Below are positions 7,685 through 15,954 of a DNA stretch of 42,148 nt, piece by piece. The notes beneath the pieces were generated by a model, which saw only the letters and a list, made by a program, of their open reading frames with translations, did no database searches and was not told the origin of the DNA. The stretch's first letter is position 1, and each line of letters starts with the position of its first letter. The translations under genes and the position numbers were made by a program. The stretch is from Rhodocaloribacter litoris (GTDB taxonomy: Bacteria > Bacteroidota > Rhodothermia > Rhodothermales > ISCAR-4553). The stretch lies in contig NZ_CP076718.1 of the NCBI RefSeq assembly GCF_011682235.2, positions 1,997,354-2,039,501 of the forward strand, in the 5' to 3' direction.

Positions 7685-9660
7685 CAGTCGAAGCGCTGGG
7701 GCTCACCCGCGACGGCCAGGCGGAAGCATCGCATCGTCTCCTCGACGTCCACGCGATCGGAAGCGGCCAGGAGGGCAGGCGTCTGGCCGATGATCTCGTC
7801 GCGTCGATACCCGTAGGCCTGCACGACGGCTTCGTTCACGTTCAGGAAGCGACCGTCGAGGTCCTGAACGTAGACGAGTTCGGTCAGGTTGTCGAAGAGG
7901 CTACGGTAGCTCGCCTCACTGGCACGCAGGGCGGCCTCGGCCTGTTTGCGTTCGGTGATGTCGATGAGCGCGGTCGCCACCGTCGGGGCGCCGTCGAAGA
8001 CGAGGCGCTGCGCCGAGAGGGAAACCCAGCAGGGGGAGCCGTCGGCCCGCCTGATGCACAGTTCCAGGTCGCGCACGTACCCCTGCCGGCGCACGGTCTC
8101 GAGCACGCGCGGGCGGTCGGCCGGGTCGGTGTAGAAGTCCGGTGTCTTCTTGCCCACCAGACTGCCGGGTTCCGCCCCGATGAGCGTTTCGAGCCGGTCG
8201 TTGGCATAGAGGATGACCCCGTCGTCGAGCCGGCTCAGCAGCAGCGGCGTGGGACTGGCCTCGACGATGGCACGGAAGCGCTGCTCGGCCTGTTCCAGGG
8301 CTGCCGTTCGCTCGGCCAGCTCGGCGGTGCGGGCCGCGACGCGTTGTTCGAGTTCCTCGTAGGCCCGTTTCAGCGCCGCCTCGGCCTGCTTGCGCTCGTC
8401 GATGTTGCGAACGCTGGCCAGGATCCGGTCTTCGCCCCGGATGCGCACCCGGTGCAGGCTCACCTCCACCCAGAAGCGTTCGTCCGTCTTGCGCCGGACG
8501 AGCCACTCGAAGCGCTGCGGCTCGCCCCCGGCGGCACGCCGGATGCGGTCCCAGGCATGCCCGGCATCGAAGGGCGGGCGGCCGTCGCTGATCCCGCCGA
8601 CGCCGAGCGCCTTCAATTCGTCGAGGGTACAGCCGTGCAACTCACAGGCCTTGCGGTTGGCGTCAAGGATCGCCCCGGTTTCCAGGTCGTGGACGAAGAT
8701 GGCGTCGCTGGCCAGCTCAAAGATCGTGCGGTAGCTCTCCTCGCTGGCCCGCAGGGCCGCCTCGGCCGCCGTCAGGTCGGTCACGTCCTGTCCCGTGCCG
8801 ATCATCTGGTGGGGGCGACCGTCGGGGCCGTGGACCACCGCCCCGCGGGCATGCAGCACCCGGACCGTCCCGTCCGGGCGGACGATCCGGTGCAGGAAGT
8901 CGTAGGGCTTGCCGCCGCGCCGTGCTTCCTCGATCCGGGCGAGCACCCGGGCCCGGTCTTCCGGATGCAGGTGAGCAATGAACACCGAGAAGGCGATCCG
9001 CCCTTTGTTCGGCGGCAAGCCGTAGATGCGAAAGAGCTCGTCCGACCAGATGACGTGGTCGCTGCCGATAGTCCAGCGCCAGCTACCGAGGCGTGCCAGG
9101 CGTTCGGCTTCGCTGAGCTGCCGCTCGCGTTCGCGCAGCGCCTCCATGGCCTCCTGCCGTGACTCCGCCAGGCGCATGTTCACGAGCGCGGTGGCCGCCA
9201 GCGAAGCAAGCACCTCCACCACCCCCACGTCCGCGTCCGTGTACCGGTCGGGGGTGAAGCTGTGAACGGCGAGGACGCCCAGTACTTCGTCCCCGGCCAG
9301 AACCGGCGTGTGGATGGCCGAACCGAACGGGTAACCGATGCCGGAGAGCGGGCCGTCCGGCGCTCCGGCATCGTCCGTCCGGTGCACCAGCACGGACCGG
9401 CGCTCGTGCACCACGCGTTCCCCCGGTGTACCGGCTGCCGGCGTCGCATCGCGGCCGGCAAAATCCTGAAAGGTGTGCGTGGCGGCGTCGTAGCCCAGGA
9501 GCATGAACGCGTCGGACGGAAGCACCTGGCGGCAGGCCTCCTCCAGCACGGACCGCAGGGCCTCCCGCGAGCGGGCACCGATCACACCGGCCGCCGCTGC
9601 GGAGACGACCCGCAGGCGGTCCGCCACCGACCGCGACGCATCCTGTAACTGCTCCGACAT
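7480..9660 (-). CDS. GAF/multi-PAS sensor, N-terminal part of the split signalling protein
   Basis: Starts at ATG 9660. A GAF domain (residues about 20-165) is followed by three complete PAS domains (about 185-300, 305-425 and 455-570) and a fourth that begins near 575 (LFDNLTELVYVQDLDGRFLNVN). Linkers such as ERKQAEAALRASEESYR mark the PAS boundaries, and a coiled coil (EELEQRVAARTAELAERTA) lies between the second and third. There are no membrane segments, so sensing should be cytoplasmic. Around residue 664-670, at SCFPK, the frame runs into a 20-bp duplication. It then continues as arginine/serine-rich nonsense to a stop at 7480, while the true sequence (KEVVLQRSTYFGQDVVIAVARDISDR) goes on in the next frame. 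As it stands the product would have sensors but no phosphatase. Confidence 0.85.
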   Translation of the reverse strand: MSEQLQDASRSVADRLRVVSAAAAGVIGARSREALRSVLEEACRQVLPSDAFMLLGYDAATHTFQDFAGRDATPAAGTPGERVVHERRSVLVHRTDDAGAPDGPLSGIGYPFGSAIHTPVLAGDEVLGVLAVHSFTPDRYTDADVGVVEVLASLAATALVNMRLAESRQEAMEALRERERQLSEAERLARLGSWRWTIGSDHVIWSDELFRIYGLPPNKGRIAFSVFIAHLHPEDRARVLARIEEARRGGKPYDFLHRIVRPDGTVRVLHARGAVVHGPDGRPHQMIGTGQDVTDLTAAEAALRASEESYRTIFELASDAIFVHDLETGAILDANRKACELHGCTLDELKALGVGGISDGRPPFDAGHAWDRIRRAAGGEPQRFEWLVRRKTDERFWVEVSLHRVRIRGEDRILASVRNIDERKQAEAALKRAYEELEQRVAARTAELAERTAALEQAEQRFRAIVEASPTPLLLSRLDDGVILYANDRLETLIGAEPGSLVGKKTPDFYTDPADRPRVLETVRRQGYVRDLELCIRRADGSPCWVSLSAQRLVFDGAPTVATALIDITERKQAEAALRASEASYRSLFDNLTELVYVQDLDGRFLNVNEAVVQAYGYRRDEIIGQTPALLAASDRVDVEETMRCFRLAVAGEPQRFDWWGRRKDGSCFPKTAVASRKRWCSSARPTSARTWSSPSPATSRIGWRPKPRCGAAKSTSGGSSRMPRT
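7628..7667. repeat. Exact 20-bp tandem duplication inside the PAS/PP2C gene
   Basis: TTTCGGGAAGCAACTGCCGT occurs twice with no gap, at 7628-7647 and 7648-7667. Because 20 is not a multiple of three, the second copy shifts the frame. Taking out one copy leaves 3684 nt from start to stop, exactly 1228 codons, and joins KDGSCFPK directly to EVVLQRSTYFG. The two protein halves are thus one gene interrupted by this event. Confidence 0.95.
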
Positions 9661-9765
9661 GGTTCGTTCGGGTTCAGGGACTGGAAACGCAGCACCGCGA
9701 CACCGCTAAATCCTTTGACCTTACAACATAATAGCGTTCTTTGCGGCCGGAATCCATCATCCCGG

Positions 9766-12144
9766 TCAGGCCAGCGCACTTTCGCGGCCCGAATCGCGCA
9801 CGAACAGGCAGGAGCTGCGCGTGCGGAACACGACCGTCTTCAGAAAGGCGGGATCGACCTCGCGCGGCAGCCCGAGGAGTTGTACATCGGCGCGGGGTGC
9901 TTCGGCCAGCCGTTCCAGAAACCGGCCGGTGTACACCCGGCATACGGCCCCCGGCGGCAGGCGGGCATCCTCGACGAGCCGCCGCAGATAGGCCCGGGCA
10001 TTCGGCACCTCCTGCGGGTCCTCGCAGACGGTGAGCAGGCGCAACTCGCGCCCCCGCCAGTTTCGGAAGATCTGATAGGCCAGCAGCACCGTCAGATCTA
10101 GGTTGGCCAGCCGTAACCCGAGCTGCCAGGTCGGGCTCTGGTCCCGCACCCAGACGTTGAGGCGGTGCTCGTAGCCCAGGCCGGCCTCCGGGTGCAGGTA
10201 GAGCAGGGCCACGCCCATCTGGTGCGCCGCCGCCGTGTCGACGAAGTGCTGCAACGTCGGGGGGGCGTAGAGGTGGGCCAGTCCAAAAAGCACGTTGGGA
10301 CGGAAGTAGCTGCCCCGCAGGACGGCCGCGCTCATCTGCACCCCTTTGGCCAGCGACGGGGCTTCGATCACCGTTGCCGTCGCATAGACCCCCTCCTGTT
10401 GAAACATCCGGGCCACCTCGGGCAGCGTATCGAGATCGTCCGGCCGGGTGGTTCCGGCGGGCGTGCCCGGGGAGCTTTCCGGCGTCCGGGCGGCAGGCAA
10501 CGTTTCGGGTGCCTCCTCCAGGCAGCGGACGCCCACGATCTTGAGCGAGCCCTTGGGCTCGGTGAGCACACGCAGGAAGCGGAAGGTACCGTCGAGCTGG
10601 CTGCGCGAGGTCACCGGCACCAGCAGGTCCGGCTTCCAGGAACGCTCGTTGGCCTCTTCGGGCGTGCGGGCGATGCGCTTGGCCGCCCAGTCCGCCAGCG
10701 AGACGAAGATGCTGCTCCGGACGGTCTGCCACGGCGTCTGGAGCTTCCGGTTGGTCAGGTAGACGTAGATGCCGGCCACCAGGGTGAGGGCGATGAGGGC
10801 AAACGCGGGACTGATGACGAAGATGGCCAGCAGGCAGGCGGCGATCCCGAGCATCGGCACCCAGAGCGGGATGCGAAACAGGGGCCGGAACGAGATCATG
10901 CCGAGCCCCTGCTCGACGAGGATGACCAGATCGATCGTCAGATAGGTCAGCAGGTAGAACATCGTGATCAAGACCGCAATCCGGTCCAGGCTGCCGAGCA
11001 GCAGCGCCAGGCCGACGAGCCCCCCCGTCACGAGCGCGGCGTTGCGCGGCTCGCCGCCGGGGGTCAGCCGGCCGAAGAAATCCCGCCGGGGGATGATCCC
11101 CTGTTCGCCCAGCGCGTGCAGGACGCGGGGCGCCGCCACGAGCGAACTGAGCGTCGCGGTGAAGGTGGACGCCAGGATCCCCGCCAGCACGAGCTCCCCC
11201 CGGGCCGCCCGCTCGACGACGACCAGGTAGTTGCTCCGGAGCTCCTCGGGCGTCGCGACCAGGCTGTACCAGAGGGCCATGAACAGGTAAACCACGAGCG
11301 CCGTGCCCACGGCGGCCAGGGTCCCGCGCGGAATGCTTCGCCGCGGATCGGCCAGCGCCCCCGACATGCTGGCCCCCACCTTGATGCCGGTTCCGGCCGG
11401 AAAGAAGATCGCAAAGAGCACCCAGAACCCCCCGGCATCGAAAGGACCCCAGAGCTGCGGGTTGTGCAGGGGCTCCTGCCGCCCGATACCTGTCAGCCCC
11501 AGGACGATGGAGCCGAGCGAAACCAGGATGACGAACATCACCAGCCCCTGCAGCCGGAAGGCCAGCCGTGTCGAGATGAGGGTCGCCGTGAAAACCACCG
11601 CAAAGACGCCATAGGCCACCAGCAACTGCGGGTGATCGGGAAAAAGGTACAGCCAGGCCTCGCTGAAGCCGTAAATGTAGAGCGCCGCCGAGAGGGCCTG
11701 GCCGAGATAGAGCGGAATGCCGATGCTGCCCCCCGGCTCGAGCCCGAGCGACTGGCTGATGATGTAGAAAACCCCGCCGGCCCCCATGCGGATGTTGGTC
11801 GTGATGGACGAGAGCGAAAGAGCCGCCGTACCGGTGATGAGAAACGTCAGCAGAATGATCAGCACGGCTCCCCCCAGACCGGCCTGCCCGACGACCCACC
11901 CCTCGCGTAGATACATGATCACGCCGAGGATCGTCAGCACCGTGGGCCGGAAAACCCCCTGAAACGTCCCGAGCCCCCGCTGCTCCGAAGCCCTGCCGGC
12001 ACGGAAGCGGGAAGCGAGACGACGCGCCCGGGAAACACGGCGTTCCGGCCCGGCGGCATCGGACGTGTCCCCTTCGCCGGACACCCGGGATATACCGGTC
12101 TCACCGGCCCGTGGGGACCGGGCGTCGGGGTGATGCTCGTCCAT
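9766..12144 (-). CDS. SLC12-like cation-chloride / amino-acid permease superfamily transporter
   Basis: A 792-residue membrane protein of the APC superfamily. A polar N-terminus of about 65 residues precedes about 12 hydrophobic segments, starting with FRPTVLTILGVIMYLREGWVVGQAG. That segment matches the first unwound helix of Na-K-Cl cotransporter-like proteins, and TNIRMGAGGVFYIISQSLG follows in helix 3. After the membrane domain (to about residue 490) a soluble C-terminal region of about 300 residues begins with a small alpha/beta stretch (LLVPVTSR, LKIVGVRCL). It has a Pro/Thr-rich linker near 545-575 and ends with FRTRSSCLFVRDSG. Bacterial members of this group are poorly studied; electroneutral ion cotransport or amino-acid uptake are both possible. 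It is 105 bp downstream of the PAS/PP2C gene's start side and runs in the same direction, but a shared transcript is not shown. Confidence 0.85.
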   Translation of the reverse strand: MDEHHPDARSPRAGETGISRVSGEGDTSDAAGPERRVSRARRLASRFRAGRASEQRGLGTFQGVFRPTVLTILGVIMYLREGWVVGQAGLGGAVLIILLTFLITGTAALSLSSITTNIRMGAGGVFYIISQSLGLEPGGSIGIPLYLGQALSAALYIYGFSEAWLYLFPDHPQLLVAYGVFAVVFTATLISTRLAFRLQGLVMFVILVSLGSIVLGLTGIGRQEPLHNPQLWGPFDAGGFWVLFAIFFPAGTGIKVGASMSGALADPRRSIPRGTLAAVGTALVVYLFMALWYSLVATPEELRSNYLVVVERAARGELVLAGILASTFTATLSSLVAAPRVLHALGEQGIIPRRDFFGRLTPGGEPRNAALVTGGLVGLALLLGSLDRIAVLITMFYLLTYLTIDLVILVEQGLGMISFRPLFRIPLWVPMLGIAACLLAIFVISPAFALIALTLVAGIYVYLTNRKLQTPWQTVRSSIFVSLADWAAKRIARTPEEANERSWKPDLLVPVTSRSQLDGTFRFLRVLTEPKGSLKIVGVRCLEEAPETLPAARTPESSPGTPAGTTRPDDLDTLPEVARMFQQEGVYATATVIEAPSLAKGVQMSAAVLRGSYFRPNVLFGLAHLYAPPTLQHFVDTAAAHQMGVALLYLHPEAGLGYEHRLNVWVRDQSPTWQLGLRLANLDLTVLLAYQIFRNWRGRELRLLTVCEDPQEVPNARAYLRRLVEDARLPPGAVCRVYTGRFLERLAEAPRADVQLLGLPREVDPAFLKTVVFRTRSSCLFVRDSGRESALA

Positions 12145-12276
12145 CGGAAGCGCGGGAAGGAGAAGAAAAGTGGGGGATTAACGTACGCCGGGCAGGAAGG
12201 ATTCATGCGGCAAGGCCTGCCCGCGCCCCCCTGCCCGCCGCACCCCCGAACGACCTGCCGGAAAAGCCGCCCTGCT

Positions 12277-12555
12277 TCACACCACGATGTCGATATGCTT
12301 CGGGCCGGGCAACGCGGGAGACAACCGGCCGCCGGGACGATAGGTGACGGGCTCCGGCGTCTCCTTCGGAACCCGCCGGCGCCTGCGGGGCTCGCGACGC
12401 GGCGGACGCTCGCGCTGCCGGCGGTCGGGCTCGGCCGGCACCCACGTGACCCCGGTGGTCGATGCTATCTTATCAGGTGACGCCATAACTTTTTCAAAAT
12501 CAGGCGGCTTTATGGAAAATATCGACCCCCGGCGACGCCGCTTAAACGACCGCAT
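12277..12555 (-). CDS. Small basic Pro/Arg-rich protein, unknown
   Basis: A 92-codon frame that I do not recognise. It starts MRSFKRRRRGSIFSIKPP at ATG 12555, preceded by GGGAGGGGGG about 11 nt upstream. The middle is DFEKVMASPDKIASTTGVTWVP, followed by a run of Arg/Pro/Glu (residues about 44-65), and the end is KHIDIVV. There is no signal peptide or membrane segment. A shorter version from ATG 12486 is possible. A compact ordered N-terminal stretch, a charged linker and a hydrophobic C-terminal tail make it look like a real small nucleic-acid- or ribosome-associated protein. That is speculation; in GC-rich DNA a frame of this size could also be chance. Confidence 0.4.
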   Translation of the reverse strand: MRSFKRRRRGSIFSIKPPDFEKVMASPDKIASTTGVTWVPAEPDRRQRERPPRREPRRRRRVPKETPEPVTYRPGGRLSPALPGPKHIDIVV

Positions 12556-12637
12556 GGCACGATACCCCCCTCCCGCGCACGCCCCCCCGCAAGGTGCACC
12601 CGGCGAGCGCGGTCCGGCGGTAGCTGCACGCACCCCG

Positions 12638-13321
12638 TCAGATCCACCCCTTCGCCTTCGCTTCTTCGTAGCCCTTTGCACGGAGGATGGAGGCCGGGTT
12701 GTCGAGGCGTCCGTAGCCCCATTCGTTGTAGGTGGTCCGGTCGCCGTGGTAGTCCGTATGCGAGAGGTCGCGGACGATGTCGAGCACGCCCAGGTCGGCG
12801 GCCAGCTTCCACGTCTCCGCCTTCGTCAGATACATCAGCGGGGTATGGATGCGCAGGTCGACGTCGAGGGCGCGGGCGAGGGCCGTCTCCATGGCGTCGA
12901 TGAAGGCGCGGCGGCAATCCGGATAGCCGGCGTAGTCGGTCTGGCACATGCCGCCGACGAGGTCGCGGATACCCCGGTTGTAGGCGTGTGCGGCGGCGAC
13001 GGAGAGGAAGACGGCGTTGCGCCCGGGTACGAAAGAGGCCGGCAGGTCCGGGTTGCGCTCGTGCCGGGCCGAGACGTCTTTCTCGTGTTCGGTCAGCGCC
13101 GAGCCGTGAAGCATGCCCCGCAGGTCGACCACCGTGAACGGCACCCCCGCCCGTTCGGCGATGAGGCGGGCCTGCTCCAGCTCGACGCGGTGCCGTTGCC
13201 CGTAGTCGAACCCCAGGGTTTCGACGCGGGCAAAATGCTTTTGGGCCCAGAACAGGCAGGTGGTCGAGTCCTGGCCGCCGGAGAACAGCACCAGGGCCGG
13301 GCGTTTCAGGGTTTCGGACAT
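12638..13321 (-). CDS. queC: QueC-family 7-cyano-7-deazaguanine (preQ0) synthase, zinc cysteines missing
   Basis: A 227-residue PP-loop ATPase. SGGQDSTT (residues 14-21) is the ATP pyrophosphatase loop, and FDYGQRH (38-44), FVPGRN (97-102), GGMCQTDYAGYPDCR and PLMYLTKAET are the QueC blocks. The enzyme converts 7-carboxy-7-deazaguanine to preQ0 using ATP and ammonia, on the way to queuosine. The C-terminal zinc site, normally TCY...GYGCGTCPAC, reads TDY...GYGRLDNPAS here. Four cysteines are replaced by Asp190, Arg205, Asn208 and Ser211, with the surrounding sequence (GYG, P-A, LRAKGYEE) intact. The ATP site looks complete. The gene is divergent from queF, 109 bp away, which supports a role in the same pathway. 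Whether this variant works without zinc or does another reaction is open. Confidence 0.88.
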   Translation of the reverse strand: MSETLKRPALVLFSGGQDSTTCLFWAQKHFARVETLGFDYGQRHRVELEQARLIAERAGVPFTVVDLRGMLHGSALTEHEKDVSARHERNPDLPASFVPGRNAVFLSVAAAHAYNRGIRDLVGGMCQTDYAGYPDCRRAFIDAMETALARALDVDLRIHTPLMYLTKAETWKLAADLGVLDIVRDLSHTDYHGDRTTYNEWGYGRLDNPASILRAKGYEEAKAKGWI

Positions 13322-13361
13322 AACGAGAATCGGCAGGAGAAGAAACCGGCCATCGCGGCAC

Positions 13362-13376
13362 CCCCGAACTTCGGGG
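13362..13376. promoter_or_regulatory. Short inverted repeat in the queC/queF divergent gap
   Basis: CCCCGAA-C-TTCGGGG, a perfect 7-bp inverted repeat around one base, lies between the two divergent starts, 41 bp from queC and 54 bp from queF. It could be a shared operator; it is too tight for a normal RNA hairpin. I found no convincing preQ1 riboswitch here. Confidence 0.25.
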
Positions 13377-13430
13377 ACCGGGACGGGTTAGAGGCCCGGT
13401 TTGTACCGACCATCGCAGGCCAAAAGATCC

Positions 13431-13931
13431 ATGGGCACGACGGACCACGCGCTGCAGGAAGCCCTCGAAGCGCTCCAGGCGCAGGCGCTCGAATACACGC
13501 GCCGCTCGCTCGAACACATGGCACGCCACGGCATCCGCCCCGAAGGCCGCTTCGGGCTGTTTCTGCCGCCCGAGACGCGCCGGCAGGAGATCCACCGCCT
13601 GCCCTACGAGCACACCGCCCGGCAGGTGGTCGTCTACGAGACGGCACCCGGCGAGTTCTCCGCCCTTTGCCCCTTCTCCGGCCTGCCGGACTACGGCACC
13701 GTCCGCATCGAATACGTGCCGGGAAGCTGGATCCTGGAGCTGAAAAGCCTGAAATACTACCTTATCTCCTGGCGTAACATCGGGGCGGCCCAGGAGGACA
13801 TCACGGCAATCATGTACGAGGACCTGATGCGCCACCTCGAGGATCCCGCCTACCTGGTGCTCACGACCGACTACAACGTGCGCGGCGGCATCCACACCGT
13901 CTGCACCATCGACAGCCGCACGCAGCGCTGA
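13431..13931 (+). CDS. queF: QueF, NADPH-dependent preQ0 reductase (preQ1 synthase)
   Basis: A 166-residue T-fold protein reducing the nitrile of preQ0 to the amine preQ1 in queuosine synthesis. FSALCPFSGLPDYG contains the catalytic Cys80 and Asp87. ELKSLKYY (103-110) is the QueF signature, and NVRGGI (149-154) the NADPH-contact region. The segment that reads RNHGDFHED in the Bacillus enzyme is RNIGAAQED here: Glu122 is kept but the preceding His is Gln121. Length is that of the short, single-domain QueF form. ATG at 13431 is used; an earlier TTG at 13401 has no support. The partner gene queC is divergent. The two sit alone, with no queD or queE nearby. Confidence 0.92.
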   Translation: MGTTDHALQEALEALQAQALEYTRRSLEHMARHGIRPEGRFGLFLPPETRRQEIHRLPYEHTARQVVVYETAPGEFSALCPFSGLPDYGTVRIEYVPGSWILELKSLKYYLISWRNIGAAQEDITAIMYEDLMRHLEDPAYLVLTTDYNVRGGIHTVCTIDSRTQR

Positions 13932-13964
13932 ACCTCGCGGCGGTGGGCGCCCTGCCCGGCCGGG

Positions 13965-15254
13965 TCACTCCACGGGCGGCGGGACGAGGGCCTGGTAGAC
14001 GGCGGCCTTGAACGCCTCGCGGAGGCCGCTCCCGTAGTAGGGGACCACCTGGATCATCAACACCAGCACCAGCCGTTCCTTCGGGTCGACCTCGTAAGCG
14101 GATCCATACGCCCCGCTCCAGCCGAACGTCCCCACCGAGCTGAAGCCGTTCGCCCCGAGCCGGTCCGTCGTCTGGAACCCGAGGCCGAAGCCCAGCCCGT
14201 CCTCGCTGTAGCGGGTGCCGACCTGGTTGGACGTCATGACCGCGACGGTATGCGGGGCCAGGATACGCACGCCGTCCAGGATGCCGCCGTTGCGGATCAT
14301 CTCCAGGAAACGGGCATAGTCGCGCGCCGTCGAGAGGAGGCCGGCGCCCCCGGAGAAGCTGCGGCGCGGCCCGTCGACGTAATCGCCCTGGCCGCGCGGG
14401 CCGTCCGGCGCCCGCACCACCCGCCCGTCGTCGCCCGGTGTGTACACGGCCGCCAGGCGATCCCGTTGCGCGGGGGGGAGGTAGAAATACGTGTCGGTCA
14501 TGCCCAGCGGTCCGGTCAGGCGTTCCCGGAAGAAGGCATCGAGGGGGCGGCCGCTGACGCGCTCGACGACGCACCCCAGGATGTCGGTGGCGTAGCCGTA
14601 GACCCAGCGGACCCCCGGCTGTTCGACGAACGGCAGCGTGCCGAGCCGGTCCATCGTCTCACAGATGGGTTCGTCCAGGTGGGCCGTGTACCAGCCGTAG
14701 GCTTCTCCGTAGCCCAGGCCCTGCGCCCGGTAGCGCGCCGCCACCCACGGCTCGCCGCCGTAGGAGATGCCGGCCGTGTGGGTGAGCAGGTCCCGGATGG
14801 TGATGGCCCGGCGCGCCGGCTCCAGCACCAGGCCCGTATCCGAGCGGACGGCGACCATCGTCCGCTCGAACGTCGGCATCCAGCGGCTCACCGGATCCTC
14901 GAGGTTGATCCGGCCTTCCTCCACCAGCATCAGGATGGCCGTACTGGTGAGGGCCTTGGTCTGCGAGGCGATGCGGAAGATGGTGTCCGTCGTCATCGGA
15001 CGCCCCGCCTCACGGTCGGCCCAGCCCACGGCCCGCTCGTAGACGACCTCGCCGTCGTGCAGCACCAGCCCCACCGCCCCGGCCACCCGGCCCTCACGCA
15101 CGTACCGCTCGAGCACCGAATCGACCCGGACCAGGCGCTCCGGGTCGATGACGTTCCCGGTGACCGGCACCGCCAGATCCTGCGCAAGCGCAGCCGCGGC
15201 GACGCCCATGCACAGAAGCATGAAAACCGGCAGAGACCGTAAGGCGAGGCGCAT
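13965..15254 (-). CDS. Secreted serine hydrolase, beta-lactamase/DD-peptidase (class C, SxxK) family
   Basis: A 429-residue protein beginning with a clear signal peptide (MRLALRSLPVFMLLCMGVAAAALA, cleavage before QD at 24/25). The active-site SxxK is SQTK (Ser97, Lys100). The second element, usually Y-x-N, is Y219-G-Y in VYGYATDILG, the form typical of EstB-like esterases rather than true lactamases. GWADREAGRPMTTDTIFRIAS and DLLTHTAGISYGG are further family blocks. It should act in the periplasm or outside the cell on an ester, amide or peptidoglycan-related substrate that cannot be named. The frame is open for another 447 nt upstream, but the signal peptide fixes the start at ATG 15254. It is convergent with queF and lies 70 bp downstream of the small repeat protein. 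Confidence 0.9.
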   Translation of the reverse strand: MRLALRSLPVFMLLCMGVAAAALAQDLAVPVTGNVIDPERLVRVDSVLERYVREGRVAGAVGLVLHDGEVVYERAVGWADREAGRPMTTDTIFRIASQTKALTSTAILMLVEEGRINLEDPVSRWMPTFERTMVAVRSDTGLVLEPARRAITIRDLLTHTAGISYGGEPWVAARYRAQGLGYGEAYGWYTAHLDEPICETMDRLGTLPFVEQPGVRWVYGYATDILGCVVERVSGRPLDAFFRERLTGPLGMTDTYFYLPPAQRDRLAAVYTPGDDGRVVRAPDGPRGQGDYVDGPRRSFSGGAGLLSTARDYARFLEMIRNGGILDGVRILAPHTVAVMTSNQVGTRYSEDGLGFGLGFQTTDRLGANGFSSVGTFGWSGAYGSAYEVDPKERLVLVLMIQVVPYYGSGLREAFKAAVYQALVPPPVE

Positions 15255-15324
15255 GATGACGCCGAATCGATGAAGACAGGGGGACAAAAGACGGTCGAAA
15301 CGCGAGGAAGCCACCGGCGCGGCC

Positions 15325-15729
15325 TCACCGGCCGTGCTCCTCGTCGGGCATCGCGGTGGAGCCGGTCCACCCCGGCGGATCACTTGCGGGAAACGACTCT
15401 TCACCGGCCTCGTCGACCGGATCGATCGGGGCCGGCGTCTCGTCGTCCGAAGGCCGGCGCGACGAGCGGACACCGGACGGCCAGGGAGGGGCATCGCTGG
15501 CCGGAAAAGAGCCTTCTCCCGCCGTCTGAACCGGATCGGCGGTGCTTTCCGGAGCGGGTACGGTCGGCGCCGCGCCGGCGGGTACCGGATCCTCGGACCC
15601 GGTGGTCCACGCCGGCGGATCGCTCGCGGGAAACGACTCCGCGCAGGCTTCCTCCACGGGATCCCGGGTGAGCGGGTCCTGCGCTCCCCCGTTCCCCTCA
15701 TCGACGGGTCTCTTCCGATCGTTCGTCAT
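15325..15729 (-). CDS. Small acidic protein with three ESFPASDPP repeats
   Basis: A 134-residue hydrophilic protein with no signal peptide or membrane segment. A 19-residue unit occurs three times: residues 23-41, 65-83 and 103-121, consensus DPV-E-A-ESFPASDPP-W. The core SFPASD is identical in all three. Between the units lie Pro/Ala/Thr-rich, low-complexity linkers. ATG at 15729 is preceded by AGGGAG at 8 nt, one of the better ribosome binding sites in the window. Short proteins with one SFPASDPP unit are widespread in bacteria as hypotheticals; no role is known to me. The pattern suggests a disordered protein with repeated binding motifs. The serine hydrolase follows 70 bp downstream, so cotranscription is possible. 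Confidence 0.75.
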   Translation of the reverse strand: MTNDRKRPVDEGNGGAQDPLTRDPVEEACAESFPASDPPAWTTGSEDPVPAGAAPTVPAPESTADPVQTAGEGSFPASDAPPWPSGVRSSRRPSDDETPAPIDPVDEAGEESFPASDPPGWTGSTAMPDEEHGR

Positions 15730-15954
15730 GGCGTCTGCTCCCTGGGATCAGTGCTTTTTCAGAAGGGTTCCCTCTTGAAACGGACGAAGCCGTACTCCGT
15801 TCTGATAGGGTCAGGGGAAAACCTTCCGGCGGCGTCCTGCGCCCTCGCCGGGAAAGGATCCCCGCAACTCCCGGCGTTTACGTTCGTTAGCCGGAGAACG
15901 CCGCCGGTTCCGTGCCCGGCCGCCACGGCCTTCGCTCACCCTGCCCGGTCTCCC

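Noticed and set aside
10165-11910. Long plus-strand open frame over the SLC12-like transporter
   Set aside because: Composition is His/Gln/Arg/Asp-rich as expected for the complement of a membrane protein gene, with no domain.
13322-13430. preQ1 riboswitch between queC and queF
   Set aside because: No pseudoknot-compatible stem followed by an A-rich tail near either start; only a short perfect palindrome is present.
12344-13777. 477-codon plus-strand frame over the small basic protein, queC and the start of queF
   Set aside because: It runs antisense to QueC, which has full family motifs, and overlaps QueF in another frame.
13932-13964. Bidirectional terminator between queF and the serine hydrolase
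   Set aside because: CCCGGCCGGG and GGGCGCCC are self-complementary but have no loop or T-run and are common in DNA of this composition.
15255-15701. N-terminal extension of the serine hydrolase through the small repeat protein
   Set aside because: The clear signal peptide at ATG 15254 fixes the start, and the upstream region encodes the ESFPASDPP protein in another frame.
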